64,000 bases of DNA from Montifringilla adamsi (taxonomy: Eukaryota; Chordata; Aves; Passeriformes; Passeridae), in assembly GCA_017590115.1 (NCBI GenBank), contig JAGGNK010015336.1:310001-374000 (forward strand), read 5' to 3'. Shown piece by piece: positions 46,201 through 58,455 of this stretch. Position numbers and translations under genes: made by a program. Within the stretch, counting starts at the first letter, position 1. The number at the start of each line of letters is the position of its first letter. The notes beneath the pieces were generated by a model that searched no databases, was not told the origin of the DNA, and saw nothing but the letters and a program-made list of their open reading frames with translations.

Positions 46201-49178
46201 GTGGGCTAAGGGCTCATATCCTTCCTCACTAGTGTGTTCCCTGATAAATATAATTCTTTTATTTCTTATGGCATCCTTGATTGATTTTATTTTAGCATTA
46301 CTCTATTTACTCTTACTCTGCCTATAAATTGTACCATTTCATGTCTAAGTAATGAAAATTTCAGATGAGAAAGTGTCAAATGGCAAATCCAATACAATTA
46401 TCTGACTTTCTGGGCAAAGACCCTGCTTTACTCACAAATCCTATTCTACTTTCCTGACTCTAAATGAAGACCCTTTAAATTACTATCCCCAAGCATCGTG
46501 TATTATAAGACCATGCTTTTAGGTAAACTGAGATTCACTGGAAAACTTGCAATCATTTCTCTGGCAGATTCAGGGTGTGGAATCCCAGATATTCCTGTCT
46601 GATAAACACTGGACCATGGTGTGTGTTCACATCTTCTTTGCTAGACATAGACTAAGCTGTTTGTTTTCTGGTGGATTGCAACACATCACCAAAATTTTAA
46701 GAAATTCAGAACTCTTACTTCAAATATCCAATTTGCATCACGTAAACCTCTCCTACCATGAAGTCCTCACCAAGCAGAATTTTCTCCTAGTTGTTTTCTA
46801 TTCCCCAATGTCCATCTAGGCTGTCCTTATCAAGGTCAACTTTAATTAGTGACTGAAGATTGAGTACTTTCATTAATCATCTAGAAAAGGGAGCAAACAT
46901 CATATTAATGCAGTGGATTGTTGACACTAGGATGGAAGAGGTCACACCCAAGGGAGAAGGAGAATTAAATGCTAAGGAGAACAAAGAAATCATTTGTCTT
47001 CATGAAAAATATCTCTTTTTTACTCTTCTACAACCTTTTCTATCTACTTTATTTCTTAGGCTTATTTTCTAAATCAAAAAGTCTTGTAAGGCATAGGTCA
47101 TGCTTTACTTTTTATCCTGAAATACAATATTTATAATCCTAAACTCTAATCTGGATTCATTATGAGTTTTTTTGAGAACAGTGAAGCCACTGGTGTGGTA
47201 CTTCATGTAACCAAGTAACCTCTCCTGAAGGAAGGTTAAAATTCAAATTGGTCTCATTTTATCCCATCTTTTATGCAGATGCAAGGGCAGATCAGGCCCA
47301 TATGGATTCAAACCAGAATGGCAAGATGAGTTGAAAGCAAAGCTTTTGGAGCCATCTTTGTTCCCCTTATAGTGAACTCATTCCTAATATTTTAAACCAG
47401 ATGTAACATTTTATCACACCTGTTTGTAGCTTTTCACACAGACCTTACAGAGAAGAAAATACAAACTCAAGAACAAAGAAGAATTGAGTCTAACATATTT
47501 CACATATCACCTGCAAATACAACCAGTGTTCCCTTGGAATGAAAAACTGCATGGAAAATACTGCTGCTACTGCATTTATTCCTGCCTGTATTGCAATTTC
47601 AGCACCCAATTTCTATGCAGATTATCATAACTATTTATATTGTATCAAGGCAAAGAGAAACAAATAAATTACCTCTTTAGTCTTCAAAAGAGGGCATCTT
47701 TGGAGACCTTCTAGACAACAAAGCACAGGGGAGGATGAAAAGAGTCTTTTACACATGTAAATGAATGTTCAAGAACAGGTCAGGATTTTTTTAATGGTCT
47801 GCTTTGTACAGTTACTCTTCGATAATATTTTCCAAGTCTCAGTTGTGAGTCAATGGGTAAACACAAAGGTATCATATCAGGGTACAAGTGAGACAAAGGG
47901 GAAATATTACCAGATAACTAATTGCTTGGTGGGTAGGAAATTCACTGTAAATGTGTATGAAGCTGCAATTTATTGCTGTAGCCAAGCTGATATTCTGAAG
48001 ATGAATCTTTTTCATACATTCCTTTGAGAGAAATTTATAAAAGACTGGTTTTCAAAAGACAAGAGAAAAGAAAGCCATGAGATCCTTGACACATTGTGAC
48101 TCATGGTTTTTATTTTGCAGCCAGGCCTTCATTTTCCTTCTACCCTTCTCACATCACAGCACATGCATTTCAGAGGGGTCTCAAAGGGACAAGAGAGGGA
48201 ACAGATATGATAACAACTACTAAATTTCAGCTTTATATTAATAAGATTTGAGATAAGCAGGTTTACCAGTCATCCTTTCAAAAGGCTTCTTTTCTTATTA
48301 AAAGTAAACTATCTGTGTATTACACTGCTAAGTATTTCACAGATCCATCAAACAACCACAACAACCTTATGACTGATGCTGTCCCACTTTTTCTCCCTGT
48401 CCATCCCTGCTTGGTGCAGTTAGAATTGCTTTCTGGTAGCAACATCCCTAAGTATTTCAGAGGAGAGCCAGTATTTCCATGGCATCTCCAGAGACCTTCC
48501 CTTCCGTGCTTAGCTTAGACTTCCCAGCAGCTCCTCCTGGGAATATATCCATGTGTCTTACTTCAGTAAAAGCTCTGGTGTAACTTGATAGTTTGAAAGA
48601 TCTTTTCATTGAATCACAGGTACTCCTTGTTTATCCAATTTTCTGCTCAATATAATGACTGGGGTGTGCTCTATCAGACTCACTCTAGTGAGGTGCCTGA
48701 AGATTCATTGACCCCTGCAGCACTCCCAGCTGGAGGCAATTTTGGTTTGCAACCAAAGACAATTAGTGAAGGGAGTTCCACCCAGCTTTACCTCAGGTGA
48801 TTGGGTAAAGAAAACAAAAATGCCATTGCAAAAGTGTTGCTTATTTGTGTTTTACATTTTCATCACGTTAAACTCATGGAGGGAATGTAGATCCTCATCC
48901 TATTTACAAAAAAATTAATTGGTAATTAATTAACAGCCCCCAGCAGAGTGGTTCATGAGCTGTCTCAGAGAGTATCTAGGCAGATACAATCTGCTCCACC
49001 ACAAACTACTTAGACAGCAATAGAGCTGAAGTCCCTGAGATACAGCAATTCTCAGGTTTTTTTCAGAGAAATACCCCAAAAATCTATTGAGAGGACTTTC
49101 CTTCATGCATAATTCCTAAACAAACACACTCCTTTTTCCACACCATTCTCAACTGTGAGAAGTTTGGAAAAAGCATTT

Positions 49179-49180
<2 letters not shown>

Positions 49181-49216
<36 letters not shown>

Positions 49217-49246
49217 TTTTTTTTTGTTTTTTTTGGTTTTTTTTTT
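49181..49246. repeat. (T)35 followed by T-rich/G-spaced tract
   Basis: Thirty-five T residues to 49215, then runs of 8-9 T separated by one or two G. The lysine-rich minus-strand frames across it (49084-49408) are artefacts of the repeat. Confidence 0.97.
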
Positions 49247-49998
49247 CCCTGTTGGTGTTGGTTTTGTTTTATTCCCATATGTCTTTGAAATGTCTTGGAA
49301 CTTATGCTTATTCATATATACTTCTGGCTGATGCCAGAAATGAGACATCAGAGCATTCTGGAGAAAGTCCATGACCACGTGGTGTCCTAACAGTGACCTG
49401 AAGGCCAAGATTCATATATAGTTCCAGAGGCATAAAGGAACTTTGTAATGCTCCTCCTGCCTTTTGTAATACCTTTTATAAGGTACAATACATTTAGCAT
49501 TGGTAGCTAAGGAGGCCTAAACATGATGTTTCAGTATTATTTTAAGCCAGATCCACAGAACCATCCTGCCTGCAGCGGATCAGCTTTTGCTGGAGTGAAA
49601 CCAGGAAGGAATGTGTACCACAAACTCACATGGGACAAGATGAACATCTAATATCAAGCTTGAAAGATTCATCTTAGGCTTCATATGATTTATGGGGAAT
49701 TTCAATAGATACTTTTATGGCCTTTTACTTTTACTTTTATTAGATACTTTTACTCATAGAAACTTGGAAAACCTCTGTGCTTGAAGATGATAGTTTTCCA
49801 AATTACTTGTTTTAGAGAATTTTCAGATACAATCAAGTCCTTAAAGCAAGAGCTAGTACTGTGTGAACTTTTAATTTGATACTGTTGTCACAGCAGTTTA
49901 AAATTATAAACTCAATGTAAATTAAAATAACCTTCTCTATTTGCTAACTGGCACAGGATAAAAGCCAAATGCTTTCCAGCATGAGTCTTCAGAGATTC

Positions 49999-50026
49999 TC
50001 TTTTTTTTTTCTTTTTTTTTTTTTTT
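49999..50026. repeat. T-rich tract
   Basis: Two T runs of 11 and 15 bases broken by one C. Confidence 0.9.
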
Positions 50027-50555
50027 CTGGATACTAAAAATCTTTATTCCTCTTTATTTTTTTTATTTTCATTGGCAAGATAAAATACATCAAGTTTTGA
50101 TGTGCAACTGGGCAGTACAGAGACCAAATGTTTTTTGCTTTCCTGACATAAAATAAGTTTGTGGCTCATTTCATGTTTGCTCTGTTTAGAAAGCACAACC
50201 TGGCAACTGAGGCACAGCCTTGGATGCCTGGTGGCAACCAGATCTCCAGAACAGGCACCTGCACTTACCATAGTCCTAATGGCAAAAAATGGGTGTCAAT
50301 ATTTCCTATTCTATCATCCTCACCTGTTTCAAAGCCTAATGAAGGACTGATTTACACAAAAGTAGGAGACTATTACACCCGCTTACTGCTCTCATTGTCC
50401 TGTATCTCTTGTCCTTTGGAAACCCTTGGATGTTCTATTGGCAGCAGAAAACTGCTTAGAATCAAGATATGCCAAAATGAAAGAGAAGCAGAGTCCAGAT
50501 ACACAAATTATCTTTTTATTTTTAATTTGATCATGGATTCCTGTGGGGAATCAAA

Positions 50556-50967
50556 AAATCACAGAATGGTTTGGGTTAAAAAGGACCTTAAAGGTCATCT
50601 CATTCCAAATCCCTGCCATGGGCAGGGACACCTTCCCCTAGACCAGGCTGTTCCAAACCCCATCCAGCCTCGCCTTGAACACTTCCAGGGATGGGGCAGC
50701 CACAAATTCTCTGGGCAACCTGTGCCAGGGCCTCCCCACCCTCACAGGGAAGAATTTAATCCGCATATCCAATCTAAACCCACTTTCAGTTTAAACCCAT
50801 TCCCCTTTGTCCTATCACTCCATGCCCTGGTCAGAAGTCCCTCTCCACCCTTCAGGGGGGTCTCACCAGAGCAGAGCAGAGGGGCAGAATTCCCTTCCTC
50901 ACCTGCTGCCCACGGTGCTTTGGATGCAGCCCAGGACATGGCTGGATTTCTGGGCTGCAATAGCATG
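50556..50967 (-). mobile_element. CR1 LINE 3' end with flank of ORF2
   Basis: One of the best preserved copies. It has the reverse terminus 'aatcacagaatggtttgggt', then 'ccatgggcagggacacctt', 'catccagcctcgccttgaac', 'tctctgggcaacctgtgcca', 'ttgtcctatcactccatgcc' and an ending near 'gatttctgggctgcaatagc'. A plus-strand frame of 279 codons, the longest in the window, is antisense to this copy over its C-terminal half and is not a gene. Confidence 0.95.
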
Positions 50968-52255
50968 GATTACTTTGCTGACTATGACCTCAGTCTTTAA
51001 AGTGATATATTTGGAGCTTTTAAAAGAACTTTCTGGGTTCTTTACCCTCCCACATAACCACTTCCAGACTTTTAAGCTGCAGGACATACTACTTCTTGCT
51101 TTATTTTTCCCATTTTTCGGCATCCCAATAGCTCTCTTCTACACTTCCTTCACTCAAGAGAGGACGTATTCAACAGAAAAGTTCTTGTATGTAGAAATCA
51201 CTTAATTGTAGTTGCCAGTATTTAGGGAAATAGGCAAATTCTAAAAGCATAACTGTCCTTTCTGGGCTGAAAAATTGAGAGTGAAGAAGTTTGTGAACAC
51301 CTGGTAAAATTCATAGTTGTGGCTGCTTTGGGGAGTCACAGTACTTTAATTACAACATTGGAATATGTTGTGACTAATATTTCAAATATTCCTCTTCTCC
51401 AGCTGAGTACTAATCTTTCTCACCTGTAATGATGGGTAGGAATTGAACATGTTCATGGATAATAACATCTTTGATCATGCAGACATATGTTATAAACTAA
51501 AGTCTGTACTTGGACAAGCAAGCTAGGCTGAGACTCACAATTTAAGTACAGAAATGTTGGAATAACAGTTGCAGAGGATTCTAAAGCACTTGCAGCAAAA
51601 TCACATTGATCTGGAAACTGTTCTATCTTCTTCCAACACAGATAAACTCAGGGAGGTCCATAGGTGTGTACTCCACCACTGGTCAGGCCACCTGAATGTA
51701 ATGGTTCCTTTGGATGTTTTTATCCTGGAGTCTGTGAGCCTGCAGTTGATCCTGTTCCTCTTAATAAGGTATAAATGCATAAGTTTAGCTCTTTGTGCAC
51801 TGCAGTGCATGATTAAATCAGAAATGCCAGTTATGCTGCATGCAGCTGTGGTACTGCAAGGGAATAAAACTCAGCCTGTGAGATTAGAAGCATGGTGAAA
51901 GAAAGAGGAGATGTTGTCCACTACCAGAAAAATTAATAATTGGAATTTACTCTGAATCCTTCATTGGTTACTACATAACTTTAATCACTTTTTAAGAACA
52001 CAAATGTGAATGGGGAAAAATTAAGTCAGGACTCCTCTGGAAAGTGTCATGTTGTTCTGTCCCCCTGCCTTGCTAAATGGATCTGATTCCATTTTGCACT
52101 TGAATATTTGAAATCCCTTTCTGTCCTGAAGGATGAAGCCAATATGAATTACGTCTTAAAAGAATTGCTACAAGAGTGGTGTGAATTTCTCTTGCACTGA
52201 GTATGAGAGACTGAAAAAATGAGCTGCCATTTATAGGATAGTATAAACATAAATA

Positions 52256-52274
52256 TAAATATATATATATATAT
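52256..52274. repeat. (AT)n microsatellite
   Basis: Short AT run of about nine units. Confidence 0.9.
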
Positions 52275-52307
52275 TCATGCTTTATTTGAAATATAAGTGA
52301 TTATAAG

Positions 52308-52372
52308 TGATGTTACTACTTCTTTATAACATATATTTGGTTAGACTATGATGTTATTACTTCTTTATAACA
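52308..52372. repeat. 24-bp direct repeat, 41-bp period
   Basis: The string tgatgttactacttcttt (52308 onward) recurs at 52349 with one change (ttat for ttac), each followed by ataaca. The spacer between copies is 17 bases. Confidence 0.9.
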
Positions 52373-55227
52373 ACCCTCTGAACTGTTGAAATTCCTTTTT
52401 TCATCCAGTCTGATGAATCTGTTGGAAGAGGAACTCCTAGGACACAGACTCGTACAATTAATAATTCTGATGTACCGTGTTTAGAGGAACTGCTCATTTG
52501 TGCTGTTCTCCAGGCGTGTCCAGGCAGTCCTTACCAACATGTCCCATAACGGACACAAAAATTGAAGTTGAAGGAAGCATCACCTTCACCTCAGGTAATC
52601 AATCTCTCCAAAGAAAAATAATTCCCTTATACCAATGCCAAGGTGGGTTCCACAATCAGACTGAAATCCCTTCAGGAAGGAGAAATAAATGTTTTCCCTA
52701 ATAATTGCTTTGGAACAACCATGGATGGAACATCCCTAAACAGTGTACACTGCTCTCCTTTCCAACAGTGAAAACAGGACGAGCACCAAGCAACATCTAG
52801 CACATTGTGCACTGTGCCTGACAGTTTTAAGGTCATGCAGAGATAGTGACTCATTAGAAGCTCACCTATTAGTCCTCTTTAACTCTGTTTTTCAGAAAGT
52901 GCAAAGTCATTTACAGTGAAGAAAAAAAAAAATCTCATTAGTGACAACCAAAGCAGGACAAGTGACCTATCCTTGGCCTTTTGTCCTTGTAAGCATAGGT
53001 GCCCCAAACAGCTTCCAACGGTTTTCAAAATATTTGTGAACAAGTAATCATTCCAAAGTCTATTTTTTAAATCTTTGGCTCCATGAAAAAATTAGCTGCA
53101 TCCTGATTTCAGTGCCTTTGTAGCTGAGGCTAATGGTGTGTTATGAAATGAAGGTTATTGTCAGTTTTGAGGAACTTCCAGATGACAATCTCTCCAGTCA
53201 GTAAGGGGTATCAACAGGTTCCTTTCCAAACAGCATATTTTATGTTCTTTGGTTTCTGAATAGTTATAAAAGGCAGGAAGGAATTTTGTAGAATAAGAAA
53301 GATGTCTATAAAATATTACTGGGTAGCTGATGTGCAAATTATTAATATAAAAATTACAGTAATAGGCATGTAAATCCTTTCAACTAGATATGAATTATTG
53401 TCAGAGAATAGGACAGCCTTACAGAAAACTTCCCATCATCAAAGAGAAGCTATTATAGGTAAAAGGATATAGAATATTGTTTGGAATTACATTAAATTAT
53501 ACTGAAATCTTTAGATCACTTTCCTTTTACATTAAATTTATTTCTTACACATTCCAATATGTAATTTTTGGAAGTACAGCTTTTTAGAAAAGAAGTTTTT
53601 GCAAACTGAAAGGACTAAAATTTAAAAGGCACAATATGTGCAGATATTTCATTTTAACTGGTGGCAGCTGTTTCACAAAGTGAAAGGCTGATCAAGCCTG
53701 TAATGGAAATAAAACAGTCATGAAATGCACCTCAGTGCCATGGCAGATAGAGGAACAAAGCAAGAGACTCTGAGTAGGATGAGCCTCAAGAGGTCCCTGC
53801 TGTAAACATAGATTTAACTAAGCTGTATGAAATGGAGAGCTATTCACTCCTCTCACCAAAGCAAGAATTGAGTGAACCAAAAGTGTGTTTGAGTTTACAG
53901 AATTTATCAGGGTCCTCATTGTGCCAGCTTGCATCTAATCAGTCCATTTTTTATTAGGACATTGACATGCAGTTTCTGCCTTATTCATCCATGACTTGTT
54001 TCAGGCATCAGGAAGGGCCTGGTGTGAGCAAACCATGGGAAACCTGTTCCTTCTACCAAGGGGCAGTGCCTGAAGGACACCATGTAACCTTCCTTCTTCC
54101 ATTTCCTCTGACTCCAATGTGCTAATCAAAGTTAGCAAAGCTCCAGGTCAGAACCCAGTGTGAAACTTTCCTATGCAACACACAGTACAGGTTAAACTGA
54201 ACAGTTTAGGTAGGGACCAGAACTGAAGACACTGGTAGCTTCTGTGTGAACCTGGATTCTGTTTTGTTCAAGCCCTAAATGAAACATTAATCACAGTTCA
54301 TTAAATGTCTTTGAACTGATATTTGTCAAACATTCCAGTTTCCTGAATTTTCCACGTGTCATTGTTTAAAAATTTAAATTTCTTTTTTGACTGGCTGCCA
54401 CAGAGAAAGATAAATGACTAGCCCTGGAGAAGGATCCCATGGTACACTGCATGCTGGGACTTTCACAGCAAGTTTCTGCTCCAGGGATCATGGCAGACAC
54501 AGTGAGCTGTAGTTATTGATGGCACGTCTCTGCCTCCCCTTATGTGTTCCCTCTACAGAGTTATCGACAGATATTTGGCATTCTCCATCCCCCAAACTCC
54601 TTGTTCTGTACCAACAGAAAGGGCTTTCCACCCCCACAAAGATGATTGTCATGCTTGGCACCTGCTCCACACTGCCATGAACCAACCAGATTTACTCATT
54701 TTGAAATCTAATTAAATCTCTTACTGCCTTATTGGATGAATCATTTCATTTTTTAGTGACTTGTCCTAAGTTTCTTTCAGATCCTTCTAATCCACAGAAA
54801 AAAATAAACCAACAAACAAAAAAAGCATAGAAAACAAAGTACTGGCACTGAAGTTTTGAGCTCAATTTGAACAAATGTCTTGTAGTCTGACCTTGGGAAC
54901 ACAGTAAGAAGCCTGTCATTCCCTCAGCTTTTTTCCATGATCCAACAGTGAAGGCGATCCCAAATCCCTTTTCCATGACATTGAAGGTACGACTTAAAGT
55001 CTGTCAAATTCATACAAATGTTCAATTTCACTTTTCATGCTTTGGGATTAGGCCCAAAGGCATTGTGGAACAACTGGATGAAGACCAACCAAGAAAAAAA
55101 TCCCAAAGACAGTAACAGAGTTCCAGTATAATTCCCACTGGAGTCTCGAATCTGCTGGGGGTTTTATTTTGTTGGTCTTTTGTTTGGTTGGTTTTTTTTT
55201 TTAGGTTTATTGGGTTGTTTTTAGTTA

Positions 55228-55620
55228 GGAGGCACCCACAAGATTCGTCAAGTCCAACTCCTTGCCCTGCACAGCACCATTCCCAAAAATTCCACCGTGT
55301 GCCTGAGAGCACTGTCCAAACACTTCTTGAACTCTGTCAGGATTGCTGCAGTGACCACTCCTGGGGAGCCCATTCCAGTGCCCATCCAGTGGTGAAAAAC
55401 TCTTCCTAATAGCCAACCTAAACCTTCCTTGGTGCTGCTTCTTGGCATTCCTTCATGTCCTGTCACTGGCCACCAGAGGGAAGATGTCAGTGCTGCCCCT
55501 CTGCTTCCCTCCTGAGGAGGTTGTACCCACAATGAGGTCTCTCCTCAGTCTTTTCTTTTCCAGACTAAACAGACCAAGTGACCTGAAGTGCTCCTCATTT
55601 GGCTTCCTTACCCTTCACCA
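55228..55620 (-). mobile_element. CR1 LINE, ORF2 C-terminus and 3' UTR
   Basis: Reverse CR1 with 'ttcgtcaagtccaactcctt', 'tgcctgagagcactgtccaa', 'ggggagcccattccagtgcc', 'aaaactcttcctaatagcc', 'catgtcctgtcactggccac' and 'cttttcttttccagactaaa'. The terminal ATTCTATGA-type repeat is missing; T-rich sequence (55188-55227) lies in its place. Confidence 0.92.
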
Positions 55621-55909
55621 CAGTGCTGCTGTGAGAAAAACATTGAATCAGACACCTGGGAACAGCCCACCTTGGAAGAGGCCACCTTTCCATGTAATTG
55701 TCACACAGATGGTTTTTCTTGGAAATTGACAATCATTTTGGCTTAGTATCAACCATGAGCACAAAAACCTTTAGACAGGCTAATTCCATATCATCCAGAA
55801 TTATTATGGAATTTGCATTGTCTACTCATACCATGTAATTTTTTAATCCTGGGAGTTTTTTCACATCTTTTAAATCTAGAACAATGCATTTTCCTCAAAA
55901 ATATTGAGC

Positions 55910-56112
55910 TTTTTTTTGGGTTTTTTTTTTTTGTTTTTTTTTTTTTTTTTGGGTTTTTTTTGGTTTTTTTTTTTTTTTTTTGAGGGTTGGGGGTTTTTTT
56001 TTTTTTTTGTTTTGGTTTTTTTTTTTTTTTTTTTTGGGGTTTTTTTGGTTTTTTTTTTTTTTTTTTTGAGGTTTGGGGGTTTTTTTGTTATTTTGATTTG
56101 GTTTATTTTTTG
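55910..56112. repeat. G/T-only low-complexity tract
   Basis: About 200 bases made almost entirely of T runs (8-22) separated by G runs (1-5), with only a few A. Two related cores, gagggttggggg (55982-55993) and gaggtttggggg (56068-56079), sit about 86 bases apart, suggesting expansion by a longer repeat unit. Frames across it (Phe/Gly-rich or Lys-rich) are not genes. Confidence 0.95.
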
Positions 56113-56282
56113 TTTCATTGCACCTCTCCGTATCATATCATCAAGACCTTCCATGTAACTGGGCATTTTCATAGCAATAATTTCTTTTCAGAATCAGTTC
56201 TTTCACTCAGAGCCTTTCCTCCTCACCACCACTATTCCCTCTGGAATACAGTAGCTTTTCCATGACAGCAACCTGAGCTCCC

Positions 56283-57342
56283 TGTGGTGGTGTATCCCCT
56301 GCTTCTCCTTTCCAGGCCACAATGTGATCTGAGAAATTCTTCTTAGGTCTCAGCCTTGAAAAACTGGGCCTGAGTGCCTGGGCCCAGCTCTTCCCAAGCA
56401 CATTAGAAACATCCAGGAATTGCTGCTGTCTAACCAGCATTGCTTTCCTTATGAACAGCCTTGAAAAATAATTTTCTTGCCTGAACAGCCTAACATTTCT
56501 GTTCTCAGGGATTCAAAGAAAGTGCCAACCCAAACTGTGGCCAGGATGGAATGCTGGTATGACTAAAGCCCAGTCTCTTGCAACCCTATAAAGAGTGGAC
56601 AAAAATGAGACCCTCTGAGCTCTCCTGGGCTGTAACCAGCGACCTCCCTCAGAGTGAGGTCTCTCAGAGCCAGTGAACTCTGAAGGTTGCTATGCTTGGA
56701 GGATCTCCAAAAAAAATGATTAGTCTTGGTCCGATACCTCACTCCTCAGGGCCAGGCCCTTTGCCTGTGAGGAGATGCAAAATATCTCAAGTATTTCACT
56801 GACCTCCAAGGGGAATTTTTCACAGGTACATTGCTTGCACTAACTCTTTATGTCTGTGTGCATAGACTTGTGCATATGTTCTAGCAAATCTGGGAGAAAT
56901 TCTGTTTTCTTACATGTTTAAGTACCTTGGATATTGAAGTAAGTTAGGCCTGTAAGAAAGTTTTTGACTTACGACATAACCTTACTAAAATGCTGCTAGG
57001 TGTTGTTCTTTTGCTAAGTACTAAGTTTGACTTCGAAGTCACGAGTGTTATTCATTTTTTACATTGTTAAGTTAGATATAAGTTAAGTGCTGCTTCTTTG
57101 TTGAATTGTTAGCCTTAAGGTTTAAGTTAAAGTACTGTTAAGTTTGAGTGCTGTTAAGCTTTTAGGATTTTATTTGCTTTGTTGTTGCTTGGTTTTCCTT
57201 ATTGTGCCTTAACTGTTCTGTAAGTTGTTGAGTGTATCTTGTCAATGAACTCTGTTGTGCTGTCTCTTAGTATTAAATCTGGGTTTCGCTCGTACCCTTG
57301 CCAATGATTTTTTTAAGTGATCTCAAAGACTCAGTTGTAACA
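56283..57342 (+). mobile_element. probable solo LTR of an endogenous retrovirus
   Basis: A block starting TGTGGTGGTG at 56283 and ending GTTGTAACA at 57342. It is flanked on both sides by ctccc (56278-56282 and 57343-57347), a possible 5-bp target-site duplication. A TATA box (tataaag) is at 56587 and an ATTAAA poly(A) signal at 57272, followed by a GT-rich region. The part 56900-57250 is rich in ttaagtt-type motifs, which I associate with long avian ERV LTRs. These points suggest U3 of about 300, a long R, and a short U5. Only the outermost bases (TGT/ACA) of the inverted termini match. There is no internal retroviral sequence, so I read it as solo. Confidence 0.55.
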
Positions 57343-58266
57343 CTCCCATTCCATAATTCCATATAGACCTCCATGTGTCCCCTGTCATCTCTCACCTCAA
57401 ATCTTCACTATAAATACTCTCCAGCTCTACTCTAAATTTCCCTGTTTTTCACTTTTTTATTTTTCAATACCAAGCGTCTTCTCTTAAAGCAGTAAAGAAT
57501 TATGGAGTATCATTTGTATAAAGCCAAAACTTTCTTTAAAGTTATGCCCAATTTTTGCTTTTTTTGAGGATGGGGGTGTTTTATCCCAGAAGCTCATGAT
57601 TTGAGGATGGATGTCGTTTAAAAGAGATAAACAGAGCCAGGCACACAGCCAGTTTTAGCCTACTTTTGAGAGCAGACACCAGTACTTAATGCCAAGTTTT
57701 TGGACTAAATATGAACAGGATCAGACTTTTTAACCTAGCAAATTTCAATGAGATATATTCCCTACCAAATAATAAATATTTACTACACCTAGTGTCTCAA
57801 TTAGAAATCATTTACTTTATCAAATTTTGAAGACTTTGCCTGAGAAGAGCACATTCAAATCATTTGATAGTAAGCAATACAACAAAAAGGAGTTTTTAAG
57901 ATGTGGGTAGAAGTTAGGCTATTAGTACAGAAGGCCTATATTTGGTGGGGCTCATGGGCAACCGTGGGAGTTCTGACCAACCACCTGACAAAACCAGAAG
58001 AACTGGCAGGGGGAGAATTGTCATGGGGCTGAGAAAGAGTTGGAGTCCAGCAAAGGGCTACTTGTAGAGAAGCAAAAAGTTCTGCAGAGCTTTGAAGAGA
58101 ATGACAAGAAGGTTGAGCACGCTGGACTGCTGATTCTGGAGCTGACAGCCATCCTCTGTTGAACAGGGTTGTATTGTACTTTCTCTTCATTTTCAGCAAC
58201 AATTGTCACAGTTCATCCCTGCCACTGCAGTGCTATAAAAAGTTAAATATTGTTATTTAAACACAG

Positions 58267-58284
58267 AGGGAGGGAGGGAGGGAA
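58267..58284. repeat. (GGGA)n short tandem repeat
   Basis: About four units of ggga. Confidence 0.95.
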
Positions 58285-58382
58285 GTCAGACAGGTTTAGA
58301 AATCCACTGTTATAAAACCCGAAGAAACAGTGCTGGAGAGAGAGCCTAAAGGGGAGATTGTTCCCTGCTGTACAAAAGGCCT

Positions 58383-58455
58383 CACCTGTGTCATCCCATC
58401 CCACTTGAATTCTTTCTCCTCAGCTGAAACAGAGCCATTATAGGGCTATATATAA
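58383..58455 (+). promoter_or_regulatory. candidate E-box/CArG/TATA cluster
   Basis: Within 73 bases lie CACCTG (58383-58388), CAGCTG (58421-58426), the SRF-type CArG box CCATTATAGG (58435-58444) and CTATATATAA (58446-58455), which could serve as a TATA box or MEF2-like site. The spacing is typical of muscle-type promoters, but no transcript or coding exon is recognisable downstream. This is pure motif evidence. Confidence 0.3.

Larger units (their letters stand above)
46201..50555. other. unique sequence with T-rich tracts, no gene seen
   Basis: No repeat family or exon recognised apart from homopolymer tracts. Frames of 60-90 codons have no support. Confidence 0.45.
50968..55227. other. 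unique sequence, no gene seen
   Basis: 4.3 kb without a named repeat. A 109-codon frame at 51569-51898 has no domain. Small repeats are listed separately. Confidence 0.45.

Noticed and set aside
50161..51000. 279-codon plus-strand frame, the longest in the window
   Set aside because: Its C-terminal half (from about 50556) is the antisense of a reverse CR1 3' end, and the N-terminal half is unrecognised single-copy sequence. No domain or splice context.
55876..56265. Lys-rich and Phe/Gly-rich frames
   Set aside because: Produced by the G/T tract at 55910-56112.
56631..57342. Shorter LTR boundary starting TGTAAC at 56631
   Set aside because: TGTAAC and the terminal GTTGTAACA pair somewhat better, but the flanks do not give a direct repeat and the TATA box would lie outside, so I prefer 56283.
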